From contig NZ_OZ075108.1 of assembly GCF_964186625.1 (NCBI RefSeq), positions 2,170,001 to 2,234,000 on the forward strand: a DNA stretch of 64,000 nt. Direction: 5' to 3'. The notes below the pieces were generated by a model. It worked only from the letters and a program-made list of their open reading frames with translations. It was not told the origin of the DNA and ran no database searches. The DNA comes from Asticcacaulis sp. MM231 (GTDB taxonomy: Bacteria > Pseudomonadota > Alphaproteobacteria > Caulobacterales > Caulobacteraceae). Made by a program: the position numbers and the translations under genes. This document shows, piece after piece, positions 7,161 through 17,006 of this stretch; the first letter of the stretch is position 1; each line of letters starts with the position of its first letter.

Positions 7161-10100
7161 TTAGTAGTTCAGGTCAAAGCCCAGACGCACGTAACGTGGG
7201 GTGTTATAGGCGGTGGGCTGACCATATGGGAAGCTACGCACACCCGGCCCTGTTGTCTCATAAGTAACACGACGAGTAACGATACTATGGATATCAAACA
7301 GATTGAATATATCTGCGCGGAGAACCAGCTTTCCTCCCAAAGCAAGACCCTCCGGAACAGTATATCGGAACGCCACATCTACGTTCTTAGTCCAATCACT
7401 CTTGTTTCCCTTGCCCAACGGCGAAGGTTCACCATTGCAGAAGTGAGAGTAAGGGCCGTACGAACCAGCATATGGATCTGTCGGGTGAACACCCAAACAT
7501 GAGAAGTGCAACGGAGATTCGATCTGGATATTCGCACCAACAATGAAGTCTGGGGTAATAGCATAAGAGCCCCAAATCTTAAATTGATGAGTACGATCGT
7601 TTCCAAGCAGGCCAGTACCGTAATCTTCAAAGCCCGGAGAATCGTAAGCGATCGTAGCACCGGCATCTGTTTGAACGCCGTTACCCACATCGGACTTAAC
7701 CGTACCCTCATAATTGCCGTAAGAACGAGACCAAGTATACGAGCCCTGAACCCCCCACTTACCGTCGAAGGCTCGCTTGAAGTCGAATACAACAGCATCA
7801 TACTCACGAGTAGGCTCATGGTAATGACCCAATTGATCCGCTGTCAGCGTAATGGTCTGTGAAGCAAGCCCAGCAACTGGTTGCTTGAGATTAATCGTCA
7901 CATCGTGGTCCCCCACGTTCCACACATAGTAGCTGGCTGCGCCCGCATAAGCCGAGCTATCGAGGCCAAGATCATCCAAGTAAGAGATAATAGCATCATT
8001 AAAGTCTAAATCTTCCGATACGCGCTTCAACTCCCGATGAGTATAAGTCAGACCCAAAGTCCATAAATCGTTCACACGATAAGTAGTACCAAGGATATAC
8101 TCATCCTCTTGTGTAGCCTTAAGATCAAGCGAGGTCTTGGACGTAGCACCTTCCTGCTCACCGTTTCCATGGATGTTACAAGCTTCAACACCAGCAGCTG
8201 CAGAACCCAAAGCAGGAGCATTCTGTATTGTCGAGACGGGACATGCCGCATTAAAGCCTGTATCGGCCCAGACAAATGGCGTGCCAATAGAGGACGGAAG
8301 CCCAGTCGTCGGATCAATCACCCAACCGCCGGCAGGCGCGCTAAAGTATTCTTCGAAATACAAATCCTTGCCACGATAGCCAAGGTTCATTGCCGGAGGG
8401 ATAAAGTTGGCACCAAACGAACCAAAGATCTTCCACTTACCTTCGCCAGTCGGATCATATGAGAAGCCCAAGCGCGGCGCCACATTGCCTGTCAGACTCA
8501 GATACTCTTCTCCGGACAAGTTGTTTTGTTTGAAATCATCAGAACGCAAACCTATTTGCAGGTTTAGATTGGAAGTGACATCCCACAAATCCTGAATATA
8601 GAAAGCAGAGTTCTCCGCGCTGACATTACCACCAAGATTTTCATAGATAACGTGCAGCAGAACTTCCGGATTATCTTCATCCGGTGAAGTCGTGTAATCA
8701 TAACGAACAGGTTCCGCACCAGTGAGGCGCGTCAACTTCGTCATAGAATTTTCTTCGTGATCATAGCCCGCACGCACATGGTGACGGCCCCACAAATCAA
8801 AGCGGAAATCGCTATCGAGACGGTAGAACTTACGTTCCGTTGCGTCTGTAGTATAAGAACCGCTCGGCTGGCCCTTTGAAAGGACGTTAGTGCCGGATTG
8901 TGTGTCAATTACATAATAAGCGGTGATATCCTCGGGAAGAACATTGTTACGATCCTTCATGTCACCGATGGCAGCGGAGACAGTGAACCAATCCGTTACC
9001 TTACCATTATAATTAAAGACCCAGCTTTTTCCGCCGAGTTCATTAATTGAGCCAGGCAGGGCATCGCCAATTTTCATGGCATGATTGGTGGGGTTCAAAG
9101 CAAAGTCAGCCCCAGCCTGACCAGCACTGGCGGGAAATATGACACTTTGTCCAGGATTACGTGTTACGCCGCCAACCGTAGTTGCTTCGGTAAGCTTGTC
9201 CGTGAAACCATTGATGGAGGAAATGTCTTCATTGGTCGTGTCGAAATAGGTGAACGCAAAATGTTGCGTTGGCGTAATGTAACCATCCAACTTCAGACCT
9301 AGGAATGGATCTTTATTCTTAACCGTAGTGTATGTGCCAGCACGATAGGCAGCAGTTTTCGTGTAAAGATCGTTGACTTGGTATAATCCGTAGGCAAAAA
9401 GGTGATCCTTAATGATCGGGCCTCCCGCTTCAATGCCTAAAGAATTTGCCTGTGCTTCCGAAAACTCTCCACGGTTAGCATATGTATCTTTCTGCTCTTC
9501 ACGAAGGTCGGCCGGTTGATAATTACCGTGAACTGCAAAAGTAAACTGGTTGGTACCAGACTTAGTGGTTGCATTAACAACGCCGCCCGTAGCACGACCA
9601 AATTCTGCGGAATAACCGCCGGTTTTCACTTCAATCGTCTTGTAGAAATCAAAAGGCACCGAAGCTGAACCTACGTAGGTATCAGGATTGGTAATATTGA
9701 GACCATCAATGTAGTAGGCGTTTTCAGCGACCGAACCACCACCAAAAGATGCGACGTTACCAAAACCGGGATTACCCTTAGTCACAGTTGGGGCGAGCAA
9801 TGTAACAGCAGTCAGATTACGGGCAATCGGTTGTTGCGACGTAAGAGTTTCCAGATCAACGGTCAAACCAGTTGTCGTTTTGGTGAAGTCTTGACGTAAG
9901 CGCTTCCCCTTAACAACAACAGTTTGTACGTCAACACCAACCTGTTGCAATGCAAAGCTATAGCGTACTTCTTGGGAAATAACGACCGAAACGGTATCGG
10001 AATAATCGGTATAACCATTTGCACTTACAGCAACATTATATTCGCCGGCGGGCAAACCCGAGGCATGAAATGTACCATCGGTAGCAGTTGTCAAAGTACG

Positions 10101-10334
10101 AGCTTGCCCCTGGCCAACCGAGGTCAGTGTAACGGTCGCGCCCGAAACAGGCTTACCCGTGCTGTCGGTAACCGTACCCACCAAAGCGCCAGACGTATAA
10201 TCCTGGGCTTGAGCCACCGCCGGCAGCATTGTGGCGACGGTGGCCACTAGGGCGCCGCCAGCCATGGTCGACAATGCTGCACCGCAGATCGTCGTCGTGG
10301 CCAACAGGCCAGATCGCAAAGATAGTTTTTTCAC
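7161..10334 (-). CDS. TonB-dependent receptor, Oar-like with carboxypeptidase-regulatory domain
   Basis: An outer-membrane beta-barrel transporter of about 1057 residues. I choose the GTG at 10334 because GGAG lies 7 bases upstream and a signal peptide starts there (KKLSLRSGLLATTT, cleaved near AVAQA/QDY); an ATG 18 codons further upstream lacks this. Order: signal peptide, a carboxypeptidase-regulatory-like Ig fold (residues ~48-125, GTVTDSTGKPVSGATVTLTS), plug domain (~150-260, YYIDGLNITNPDT and YSAEFGRATGGVVNATTKSG), then a barrel ending in the aromatic residue of LGFDLNY. The substrate is unknown; Oar-like receptors are often tied to peptides or glycans. GC is visibly lower than in genes to the right, and the gene borders the IS66 cluster, which hints at transfer. 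Confidence 0.9.
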   Translation of the reverse strand: MKKLSLRSGLLATTTICGAALSTMAGGALVATVATMLPAVAQAQDYTSGALVGTVTDSTGKPVSGATVTLTSVGQGQARTLTTATDGTFHASGLPAGEYNVAVSANGYTDYSDTVSVVISQEVRYSFALQQVGVDVQTVVVKGKRLRQDFTKTTTGLTVDLETLTSQQPIARNLTAVTLLAPTVTKGNPGFGNVASFGGGSVAENAYYIDGLNITNPDTYVGSASVPFDFYKTIEVKTGGYSAEFGRATGGVVNATTKSGTNQFTFAVHGNYQPADLREEQKDTYANRGEFSEAQANSLGIEAGGPIIKDHLFAYGLYQVNDLYTKTAAYRAGTYTTVKNKDPFLGLKLDGYITPTQHFAFTYFDTTNEDISSINGFTDKLTEATTVGGVTRNPGQSVIFPASAGQAGADFALNPTNHAMKIGDALPGSINELGGKSWVFNYNGKVTDWFTVSAAIGDMKDRNNVLPEDITAYYVIDTQSGTNVLSKGQPSGSYTTDATERKFYRLDSDFRFDLWGRHHVRAGYDHEENSMTKLTRLTGAEPVRYDYTTSPDEDNPEVLLHVIYENLGGNVSAENSAFYIQDLWDVTSNLNLQIGLRSDDFKQNNLSGEEYLSLTGNVAPRLGFSYDPTGEGKWKIFGSFGANFIPPAMNLGYRGKDLYFEEYFSAPAGGWVIDPTTGLPSSIGTPFVWADTGFNAACPVSTIQNAPALGSAAAGVEACNIHGNGEQEGATSKTSLDLKATQEDEYILGTTYRVNDLWTLGLTYTHRELKRVSEDLDFNDAIISYLDDLGLDSSAYAGAASYYVWNVGDHDVTINLKQPVAGLASQTITLTADQLGHYHEPTREYDAVVFDFKRAFDGKWGVQGSYTWSRSYGNYEGTVKSDVGNGVQTDAGATIAYDSPGFEDYGTGLLGNDRTHQFKIWGSYAITPDFIVGANIQIESPLHFSCLGVHPTDPYAGSYGPYSHFCNGEPSPLGKGNKSDWTKNVDVAFRYTVPEGLALGGKLVLRADIFNLFDIHSIVTRRVTYETTGPGVRSFPYGQPTAYNTPRYVRLGFDLNY

Positions 10335-10405
10335 TTGTTTCTCCGGGTTACATGAGGGTGTAGGCGCACCCACCGCAGTTTCCAGCATTACACGCTGTTA
10401 ATGAA

Positions 10406-10434
10406 GTTAAAGACCGGTGTCGCAAATCCGTCAA
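10406..10434 (-). promoter_or_regulatory. Candidate promoter of the TonB-receptor gene
   Basis: On the minus strand TTGACG (10434-10429) is followed after 17 bases by TTTAAC (10411-10406). It lies about 75 bases upstream of the GTG at 10334. The -35 element is ideal and the -10 is weak. Judged by eye only. Confidence 0.45.
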
Positions 10435-10949
10435 TCGCACGACACATTTTTGTCTATATCATTTGAAACCTGTTCCAATTAAGTCACAGAAGAAACCTTA
10501 CCTTACGTCAGGAAGCATCGCTCATAGGGTGAATTTTACCGCCCCAAATTTAAAAAAAACGGCGAGCTGTTATTTATAATAATAATTTAAATTCAAATAG
10601 TTAAATGCAATTCCGTTATGAATTAGCTAAAAACATAGTACAAAATATTTGCTCAGCTTAGCGGAATATCGAAAAAACATTGCCAAAATGATTTTGTGGA
10701 ACATTTCACAATTGTGACCTCTATAGCTCCAATTAAGGCCCTTTAGCGGCTGATCCATATTCCCGTTTGCACCGATGGCGCCGCTTCGGGCGCGCAACTG
10801 GCCACAAGGACATGTATCAAAGCAAGACTGAGAAATGCTGCGACAATGCGCTGCGAACGTTTTGAAATATAAAGGATAAGTTTGCTGCGCATAGCCGGCT
10901 CCGGGCCTCGTTGAGACCTTCACACAGCAAAAGGTGCGCCATTAAGGAA
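10435..10949. other. AT-rich intergenic region without a recognised gene
   Basis: About 515 bases between the TonB-receptor promoter and the DUF1499 gene. The part at 10540-10700 is strongly AT-rich (runs such as TTATAATAATAATTTAAATT). A 98-codon frame on the minus strand (10627-10923) has no recognisable domain and atypical composition, so I do not call it a gene. The region may hold upstream control sites for the receptor gene. Confidence 0.5.
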
Positions 10950-11786
10950 TCAGGCGCCCGCGCCCGGCAGAACCGGCATAGCCTTGATCTTCTGGACGAT
11001 TTCGGTCACGCGCTGGCAATTTGCGCCGAGATCAGGGGCATTGTAACGACTTACCGAACGAACATCGACGCTGGTTGGGTCAATACGGATCACCATATCG
11101 TATTTGAAGCCGTAGAATTTGTCCTGGTAGGTGGCCTCAACGCGCCACGGCGAGGTGCCCCAGACGCGGTAACCACTGGCCTTGAGCATGGCGACGACCG
11201 CATCCACCTGACCTTCTATGATCGGATGATCGCGGATTGTTTTCGCCGCCGGACAGGTGGCTTCGTTGATAGCCGCGATCGTCTTTCCACCCCAGTCCAG
11301 AGATTCATTACGCGGCACGCGTGGCAAATCCTCGACAGGCGGCGCATCGGCACCGCGGATGCTCATCATCCGCTCAGAGAAACCAAGGGGTCTGTCCCAG
11401 TTCGTCGCCACGTCATTGATGGGCGGATGATCTTTTAGCGCCTTGTGATAAAACGCGAAACCACCCCACAATCCACCAGATATCACAACGGCGGCAAACG
11501 CCCAGGGCGCACAGCGGGTGGGGCACATAAACAGCGATATCAGCAAAGAGACCGCGGACACGACCAGCGACGCCAGCACCATGCGCGGACCTATGCCCAA
11601 GGTCAGGGTCTTGAAGCCCAAATCCATGCTGACATAGCCCAGATTTGTGACCATCATGACACCCATCAGGAAAAGGGCCGTGATGACCGCCACCATGAAG
11701 GCCAGATGCGCGAAGGCAAAACCCTTCTTTTTCTTCCGTGAGGACGACTGGGCAGGCACGTCCGCTTCGAGATTATCTTGTGGCAC
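10950..11786 (-). CDS. DUF1499 family membrane protein
   Basis: A 278-residue protein. Three hydrophobic segments lie in the N-terminal half (about residues 24-46, 68-88 and 93-111). A DUF1499 domain follows from about 118, with HPPINDVATNWDRP, the central DHPIIEG and the end block VDVRSVSRYNAPDLGANCQR. The function of DUF1499 is not known. A Lys-rich stretch (SSRKKKKG) precedes the first membrane segment, consistent with a cytoplasmic N-terminus. It seems to stand alone, 188 bases from its upstream neighbour, with a 16-bp tandem repeat between them. Confidence 0.82.
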   Translation of the reverse strand: MPQDNLEADVPAQSSSRKKKKGFAFAHLAFMVAVITALFLMGVMMVTNLGYVSMDLGFKTLTLGIGPRMVLASLVVSAVSLLISLFMCPTRCAPWAFAAVVISGGLWGGFAFYHKALKDHPPINDVATNWDRPLGFSERMMSIRGADAPPVEDLPRVPRNESLDWGGKTIAAINEATCPAAKTIRDHPIIEGQVDAVVAMLKASGYRVWGTSPWRVEATYQDKFYGFKYDMVIRIDPTSVDVRSVSRYNAPDLGANCQRVTEIVQKIKAMPVLPGAGA

Positions 11787-11805
11787 CCTGTGGGCTCCCG
11801 TTCGT

Positions 11806-11837
11806 CCAGATTATAGTTGCGCCAGATTATAGTTGCG
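11806..11837. repeat. Two perfect tandem copies of a 16-bp unit
   Basis: The unit CCAGATTATAGTTGCG occurs at 11806-11821 and again at 11822-11837 without change. It lies 20 bases upstream of the DUF1499 gene start (minus strand). It may be a chance duplication or a doubled regulator site in that promoter region. Confidence 0.75.
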
Positions 11838-11974
11838 ATTGTCAGAGCTTAAACCGATGCGTAACCGCGTCACGGATTTACCTTCAATAGGCGAAATTCA
11901 TCACGCCATAGCGATAGTCTTTATCGCCGTTCGATATAAATCCCTAGTCAGTAAAGCTTAAATACGGGCGGCCT

Positions 11975-13402
11975 TCAAGGCGCATCCGCATTTTCGATGC
12001 GCCATGAAATTTGAGACGGATCAACGGCTTGTTGTTGTATCGCAATGTCACTTGTGGCATCGGAAACATCACCTTTTCGCAAGCCCACACGTTCAGCCCT
12101 CACCGAGGCAGGCAGATCCAGCCAAAGCCCCGAAAAAGCGACATGTTCTATTCGCGCAATTTCCGCGCAACGCTCGCGCGACCAGGCTTCCCGGAAGGTG
12201 GCGTCGAGGATGACAGACTGTCCTGACCGTAAAACATGCTGCGCCAGATCGAACATGTGCTCATAAACGCGAAGGCTTTCTTCAGGCGCGTAGGCAGCGC
12301 CAGGCAGGGCATCATGGGCCAGACAGCCCCACAAACGTTTACGGATTTCGTCGCTGCGCAGGATCACGGCGCCGGGCGCCCGGCCGGTTGGCGGCGCATC
12401 GCTGCGGGCGCGCGTGCTTTTTCCGGAGCCTGAAAGACCGCCCACGGCCCGCGACTCGGCCGTCTTTAGCTTTAGAAAGGCCTGAGCAGCCTGCAGGTAG
12501 GCGCGCGCCTTATCCATATTATCGCCATCTTCACCACCAGAATTCGCATGGACATGGCAGCGCACAGCGGCGCGCATAGACATATAAAGCGGCAAAAGCT
12601 CCAGGCCAGCATATACCTGCGCCGGGTCGTACTCCCTCCGCGCCAACTCTTCAAGCCAGATGTTCATGACCTGATTGGCAGCGGCGTGATGCCCCCTCAC
12701 CCACAGATCCATGAGCAGAAAGGCCAGATCGTAAAGCACATCTATCTGGCTGAGACGATCATTGAATTCGATACAATCGAAGAGAACCGGCTTATTATGT
12801 TCGATCAGAATATTGCCAAGATGCAGATCGCCATGACAGTGGCGGACATACCCGCTGTCGAAACGCTGCCGCACTTTCGTTTCCAGCTTCGCATAGGTTA
12901 CCGATACCGCCTCATCATAGGCATCAACGAGATCGGCTCCAAGTCGCTGCCTGAAAATTTTGATGTTTTGACGATTTGAGTCGAGAACATAGGCCGTATT
13001 GCTTGCATGTTGGATATCACGGCACACGACGGCATCAGCATGAAAACGCGCCACAAGCTGACCGAGGTCATGCATCTGACCGGCATCCGGCGTCCAGCCG
13101 AGTTCGGCGGCCTGCTCGCTCAACACGCCATTCGTATCGAAGCGGCGCATCACCAACACGCTTTCGCCAGCAATATCCTCAACTCCCAGATAGATATCGG
13201 CCGCCATCCGCTGATTGAAACTGAATTCGCGCAACAGGGCCGCGCGGCGTTTTTCTGGCGTGGTAAAATCAAGGAAGCCGTAATCCACGCTTTTCTTGAT
13301 CTTATAAGCCTTGTCCCCCTTGAGAATGATGTTCGCGCATGAGGTTTCGATGACGCGATCAGCGCCTTCCCTGAGGCGAAGCAGAACATGGCTCAACGAC
13401 AC
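11975..13402 (-). CDS. Phosphotransferase-kinase fusion protein (COG2187/COG0645 type)
   Basis: A 475-residue two-domain protein. The N-terminal part looks like an aminoglycoside/choline phosphotransferase fold: a catalytic loop H190-GDLHLGN and the metal Asp region in LFDCIEFND. The C-terminal part is a P-loop kinase: Walker A GGLSGSGKST (residues 321-330), then VILRSDEIRKRLWG and DATFREAWSRE. Such fusions are widespread in proteobacteria and have no settled substrate; a small-molecule or nucleotide kinase is likely. After the Walker motif a short stretch (RARSDAPPTGRAPG) differs from the usual VARALAP helix but keeps the frame. It stands 40 bases from pdxH on the same strand. Confidence 0.82.
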   Translation of the reverse strand: MSLSHVLLRLREGADRVIETSCANIILKGDKAYKIKKSVDYGFLDFTTPEKRRAALLREFSFNQRMAADIYLGVEDIAGESVLVMRRFDTNGVLSEQAAELGWTPDAGQMHDLGQLVARFHADAVVCRDIQHASNTAYVLDSNRQNIKIFRQRLGADLVDAYDEAVSVTYAKLETKVRQRFDSGYVRHCHGDLHLGNILIEHNKPVLFDCIEFNDRLSQIDVLYDLAFLLMDLWVRGHHAAANQVMNIWLEELARREYDPAQVYAGLELLPLYMSMRAAVRCHVHANSGGEDGDNMDKARAYLQAAQAFLKLKTAESRAVGGLSGSGKSTRARSDAPPTGRAPGAVILRSDEIRKRLWGCLAHDALPGAAYAPEESLRVYEHMFDLAQHVLRSGQSVILDATFREAWSRERCAEIARIEHVAFSGLWLDLPASVRAERVGLRKGDVSDATSDIAIQQQAVDPSQISWRIENADAP

Positions 13403-13442
13403 GTGGCACTTTCAGATAATAAAAGGGTAAAAACACGGGCCA

Positions 13443-14105
13443 TTACGGATATAAGCGGGCGCTTGTCCAGCCCTCTGTAACAGCGTCGCGTTTGAACTGA
13501 ACACGATCATGCAGGCGGAAGGGCATGTCACGCCAGAATTCTATGCTAAGCGGGGCGATACGGAAACCCGTCCAGTGCGGTGGACGCTCTATCTTGCCCA
13601 GTCCGAATTTCAGAGCGTATTCCGCGACGCTTTTCTCCAGCGCGAACCGACTTTCCAGCGGGCGTGACTGATCGGATGCCCAGGCGCCGATCTGGCTCTG
13701 GCGGGCACGGCTGTGGAAGTAGGCGTCCGCTTCGGCATCCGACACGCGGGTCACCTCGCCGCGGATACGCACCTGACGACGCAAGGATTTCCAGTGGAAC
13801 AGCAACGCGGCCTTATGGCTTTGCGTCAACTGTTGACCTTTAGCACTCTGCGTATTGGTGTAGAAAACAAAGCCTGCTTCATCGAAATCCTTGAGAAGCA
13901 CCATACGCACGTCCGGTAACCCGTCATGATCAACTGTGGCCACCGCCATGGCGTTGGGATCGTTCGGTTCTTTCGCCCCGGCATCTTTCAGCCATTGACC
14001 AAACAGGGCAAAGGGTTCGGAGGCCGCGATCTCAGCCTCATGCGCCGCGTGAGCCTCGGCATAGTCGGCGGCAGAAGGGCTCGGCGGAATAAGCGAATCG
14101 GTCAT
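13443..14105 (-). CDS. pdxH: Pyridoxamine 5'-phosphate oxidase
   Basis: An FMN enzyme that oxidises pyridoxamine or pyridoxine 5'-phosphate to pyridoxal phosphate, the last step of vitamin B6 synthesis and salvage. It shows the family blocks [34 protein letters not shown], the [13 protein letters not shown] motif and the C-terminal [15 protein letters not shown] and W-x-x-x-RLYP end. I take the Met at 14105 (220 residues, the normal length); the frame extends 18 codons further to 14159, but that part looks unconserved and would overlap the region before the divergent J-domain gene. Confidence 0.93.
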   Translation of the reverse strand: MTDSLIPPSPSAADYAEAHAAHEAEIAASEPFALFGQWLKDAGAKEPNDPNAMAVATVDHDGLPDVRMVLLKDFDEAGFVFYTNTQSAKGQQLTQSHKAALLFHWKSLRRQVRIRGEVTRVSDAEADAYFHSRARQSQIGAWASDQSRPLESRFALEKSVAEYALKFGLGKIERPPHWTGFRIAPLSIEFWRDMPFRLHDRVQFKRDAVTEGWTSARLYP

Positions 14106-14219
14106 GGGAGCTTTAAGACTTTGAAAAGGATAATGGCGCATTAATGATATATGCGGCACTTGAGAAAAAGCGCCGTCTCCACCAGTTTCAGAATGGACTT
14201 CGGGGGCCAGAACTTCAAG

Positions 14220-15011
14220 ATGGCGGCGTTAAAAAGTAAGTCCTGCGACGATTTGAACCGTGCAGATGCCCTGAACGAGCTCGGTCTTAAAGACTGCGCG
14301 CTCGATGAAGATATCCGCAGCGCGTTTCGCCAGCGCCTCAAACAGGCCCATCCCGACATCCATGGTGGCACAGATTGCCGCCTGCGCCGCCTGATCCTGG
14401 CGCGCGACCTGTTGATGTCAGAGGCTAAGACTATCTCTGAACCGGCTGATAACGCAATAAATTTCCATGCCGACAATACGCTGGGTGACGGTGCCACGCC
14501 ACTGACCATTACGCTCGCACAGGCCCTTTACGGCGGTACCGTTACAGCGGACGTGCCGGCTCTGGAATTTTCACACGCCGACGAGCTCCTGACCTCCTTG
14601 ACACAGACCAAAACGTTAAGCGTCACCCTGCCCTGCGGGCTGCGCAACGGAGTCAAGCTATGCTTGCCTTGCGAAGGCGCAGCACGCCACGAGATGTATT
14701 TCGAGATCAACATTGAAACCGACGACCATTGCCGGGTCTGGGGCGATGATATCTGGATGACCGCCACACTCGACCGCCGTTTACTGCAATATGGCGGCAA
14801 GACCCTGATTGAGACACCGCACGGCCTGCAGGACATACATTTAGACCGTGACGTGCCACATGGCGCCAGCCTTTGCCTCAAGGGCAAGGGCCTGCCGGCT
14901 ACCGGCACAGCTCCCGCCGGCAATCTCTATATTCGGCTGGAAGCGCAACCGGATGTCGTGCGCCCCGTTACACATATCCTGAGCGAATTTCGCCAGCGCT
15001 GGGCGTCATAA
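14220..15011 (+). CDS. J-domain co-chaperone (DnaJ-like with C-terminal domain)
   Basis: About 263 residues. The N-terminal J domain carries HPD in [12 protein letters not shown], the signature needed to stimulate the DnaK ATPase. A DnaJ C-terminal substrate-binding region follows ([42 protein letters not shown]). There is no Gly/Phe-rich linker and no four-repeat zinc finger, so it is a shortened type III-like or CbpA-related protein rather than DnaJ itself. The start is uncertain: in-frame Met codons lie at 14151, 14193 and 14220, and I chose the last as closest to the J domain. The next gene starts directly after its stop. Confidence 0.78.
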   Translation: MAALKSKSCDDLNRADALNELGLKDCALDEDIRSAFRQRLKQAHPDIHGGTDCRLRRLILARDLLMSEAKTISEPADNAINFHADNTLGDGATPLTITLAQALYGGTVTADVPALEFSHADELLTSLTQTKTLSVTLPCGLRNGVKLCLPCEGAARHEMYFEINIETDDHCRVWGDDIWMTATLDRRLLQYGGKTLIETPHGLQDIHLDRDVPHGASLCLKGKGLPATGTAPAGNLYIRLEAQPDVVRPVTHILSEFRQRWAS

Positions 15012-15740
15012 ATGACTGTAAACTTCGATACTGTCAGTCCTTCACTGGGTATCCGTGACAATGCTTTCGGCGATCCGGTGGGTAAGGCTATTCCGGATTG
15101 GAAAGGCTGTCAGCGTCTGCCGGATGTGGAATTGACCGGTCGCACCTGCCGCCTTGCACCCTATGATGAAACCTACGCTCACGGCCTGTTTGAAGCCTAT
15201 GCACAGGACGAGGGCCACATGTGGAGCTACCTGCCCTACGGCCCTTTCGACAGCCCTCACAGCGTCAATGTCAGCATTCAAAAGCACCAAAATAACAGAG
15301 ACTTCCATACTTTTGTTATTTTAAAAGATGAGCAGCCGGTCGGACACGCCAGCTTTATGCGCTATGACCTGGCGAATGGCAGCGTCGAGATCGGCGGCGT
15401 CACCTACTCACCCGCTTTACAGCGCAGCACCGCCGCAACCGAGGCCATGTACCTGATGATGAAGCACGCCTTCTCGCACGGCTACCGCCGCTACGAATGG
15501 AAGTGCAACCAGCTCAACATGCCCTCCAGTCTGGCTGCCTTGCGACTGGGCTTCAGTTTCGAGGGGGTCTTCCGCAATCATCAGGTGGCGCGCGAAGGCC
15601 GGCGCGATACGGCCTGGTATTCGGTTATTGTCGAGGAATGGCCACAGGTCCGTGCACGGCTGGAGTCCTGGTTATCACCTGAAAATTTCAGCGTTGATGG
15701 CAGGCAGAAAAAGGCCCTGCGCGATATCCCGATAGGTTAG
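15012..15740 (+). CDS. GNAT acetyltransferase, RimJ/RimL type
   Basis: A 242-residue acyl-CoA N-acyltransferase. It has an N-terminal block GRTCRLAPYDETYAHGLFEA, a central VEIGGVTYSPALQRSTAATE (acetyl-CoA pyrophosphate-loop region) and YEWKCNQLNMPSSLAALRLG followed by FEGVFRNHQV, typical of RimJ/RimL-like enzymes. The substrate is unknown. Its ATG directly follows the TAA of the J-domain gene, so the two form an operon. The 3' end overlaps the convergent symporter gene by 66 bases. Confidence 0.85.
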   Translation: MTVNFDTVSPSLGIRDNAFGDPVGKAIPDWKGCQRLPDVELTGRTCRLAPYDETYAHGLFEAYAQDEGHMWSYLPYGPFDSPHSVNVSIQKHQNNRDFHTFVILKDEQPVGHASFMRYDLANGSVEIGGVTYSPALQRSTAATEAMYLMMKHAFSHGYRRYEWKCNQLNMPSSLAALRLGFSFEGVFRNHQVAREGRRDTAWYSVIVEEWPQVRARLESWLSPENFSVDGRQKKALRDIPIG

Positions 15741-17006
15741 CTTCCCGCCGCCGATGCGGCTTTTGCGGGTCGGGTCAGCAGCGGTGACTTTTTCTATCAT
15801 GCCGTTTTCACGCGCCACCAGAGTAGGCACCAGAATTTGGCTGGTGACATTGGTCGCCGTGCGCATCATATCGAGGATACGGTCAATAGCGGCCAGAATT
15901 GCGATCCCTTCCAGCGGCAAACCGGCGGTGGAGAGGGTCACAGTCAGCATGACGGTCGCAACGCCCGGAACGCCGGCGGTAGCCAGCGAGCCCAGCACGG
16001 ACGCTAAAGCGATCAGCAGATAGTGCTGAGGTGTCAGGGCAATGTGGAAATAATTGGCAATGAAGATAGAAGAGATCGCCGGATAGATGGCGCCGCAGCC
16101 ATCCATTTTCATATTGGCGCCCAGAGGCAGGGCAAAACCGGCATAGGATTTCGGTAATTTGAGATTATCGACCGCCGCAGCCAGTGACACAGGCAACGTG
16201 CCGATGGACGAGCACGTGAAGAAGGCGGTCTGCTGCGCGGTGAATATGCCTTTGTAGAAACCCGACACACGCAGGCCATGCAGCTTGAGCAGGGTTGGGT
16301 AGACGATCAGGATTTCGACAAAGCAACCGAGATAAATCAGGCCGATATAGGGGATGAGGGGTTTGAGCGCCTCAAGACCATAGGAGGCCACGACCGACCC
16401 GATCAGGCCGAAAACACCGATCGGCGTCAATTGAATGATCCAGCGTGTCAGCTTGAACATGACCTGAGAGCCCTGTTCAACAATTTCCGCCAAGGCTTTG
16501 GTTTTCTGACCTAAAGTACTAAGCGCGGCCCCCGCGAGAATGGCGAAGAAGACAACGCTGAGCACCTTGCCCTCGGCGAAGCTCTTGAAAATATTGGACG
16601 GCACAATCCCGGTGATCACATCGATCGGTGCAGGGATCGGATCGTGCGCCTCCACGGTCAGCGGCAATCCCGCCAGACCGGCACCCGGCTGGAAATAGAT
16701 GCCGATGGCCAGGCCAACCGACACCGCGATGGCCGAGGTGATCATGAACCAGACGATCGTCTGGGCGCCGAGCTTGAACGCCCTGCCCCCCGTCCCTTCC
16801 TCGCCATGTCCCAGGCGCGCGATCGAGGCCGCGATGGTGAAAAAGACCAGCGGCACGACCAGCATCTTGATGGCGCGGATGAAGGTATCCCCTATCGGCG
16901 TCAACACAGGCAAGGCCGCCTTGCCCCAATAGAGGGCGACACCGACTCCGAGCGTGAAGGCGATGAGCGTTTTCAGCCAGAACGGTATTTTACCGAGCCA
17001 CGTCAT
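15675..17006 (-). CDS. Dicarboxylate/amino acid:cation symporter (DAACS family)
   Basis: An inner-membrane secondary transporter of the GltP/DctA family, about 443 residues from the Met at 17006. Diagnostic parts are the first re-entrant hairpin with SSIGTLP, the NMKMDG motif (as NMNMDG in relatives), the second hairpin TAGVPGVA and the transport-helix motif DRILDMMRTATNV. Substrates are probably glutamate, aspartate or C4-dicarboxylates with H+ or Na+. A 21-codon extension upstream to 17069 is probably not translated. The last 22 codons overlap the convergent GNAT gene. Confidence 0.9.
   Translation of the reverse strand: MTWLGKIPFWLKTLIAFTLGVGVALYWGKAALPVLTPIGDTFIRAIKMLVVPLVFFTIAASIARLGHGEEGTGGRAFKLGAQTIVWFMITSAIAVSVGLAIGIYFQPGAGLAGLPLTVEAHDPIPAPIDVITGIVPSNIFKSFAEGKVLSVVFFAILAGAALSTLGQKTKALAEIVEQGSQVMFKLTRWIIQLTPIGVFGLIGSVVASYGLEALKPLIPYIGLIYLGCFVEILIVYPTLLKLHGLRVSGFYKGIFTAQQTAFFTCSSIGTLPVSLAAAVDNLKLPKSYAGFALPLGANMKMDGCGAIYPAISSIFIANYFHIALTPQHYLLIALASVLGSLATAGVPGVATVMLTVTLSTAGLPLEGIAILAAIDRILDMMRTATNVTSQILVPTLVARENGMIEKVTAADPTRKSRIGGGKLTYRDIAQGLFLPAINAEIFR

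Noticed and set aside
10627..10923. 98-codon minus-strand frame as a gene
   Set aside because: No domain, odd composition, no ribosome site that I could accept, and it lies in an AT-rich region.
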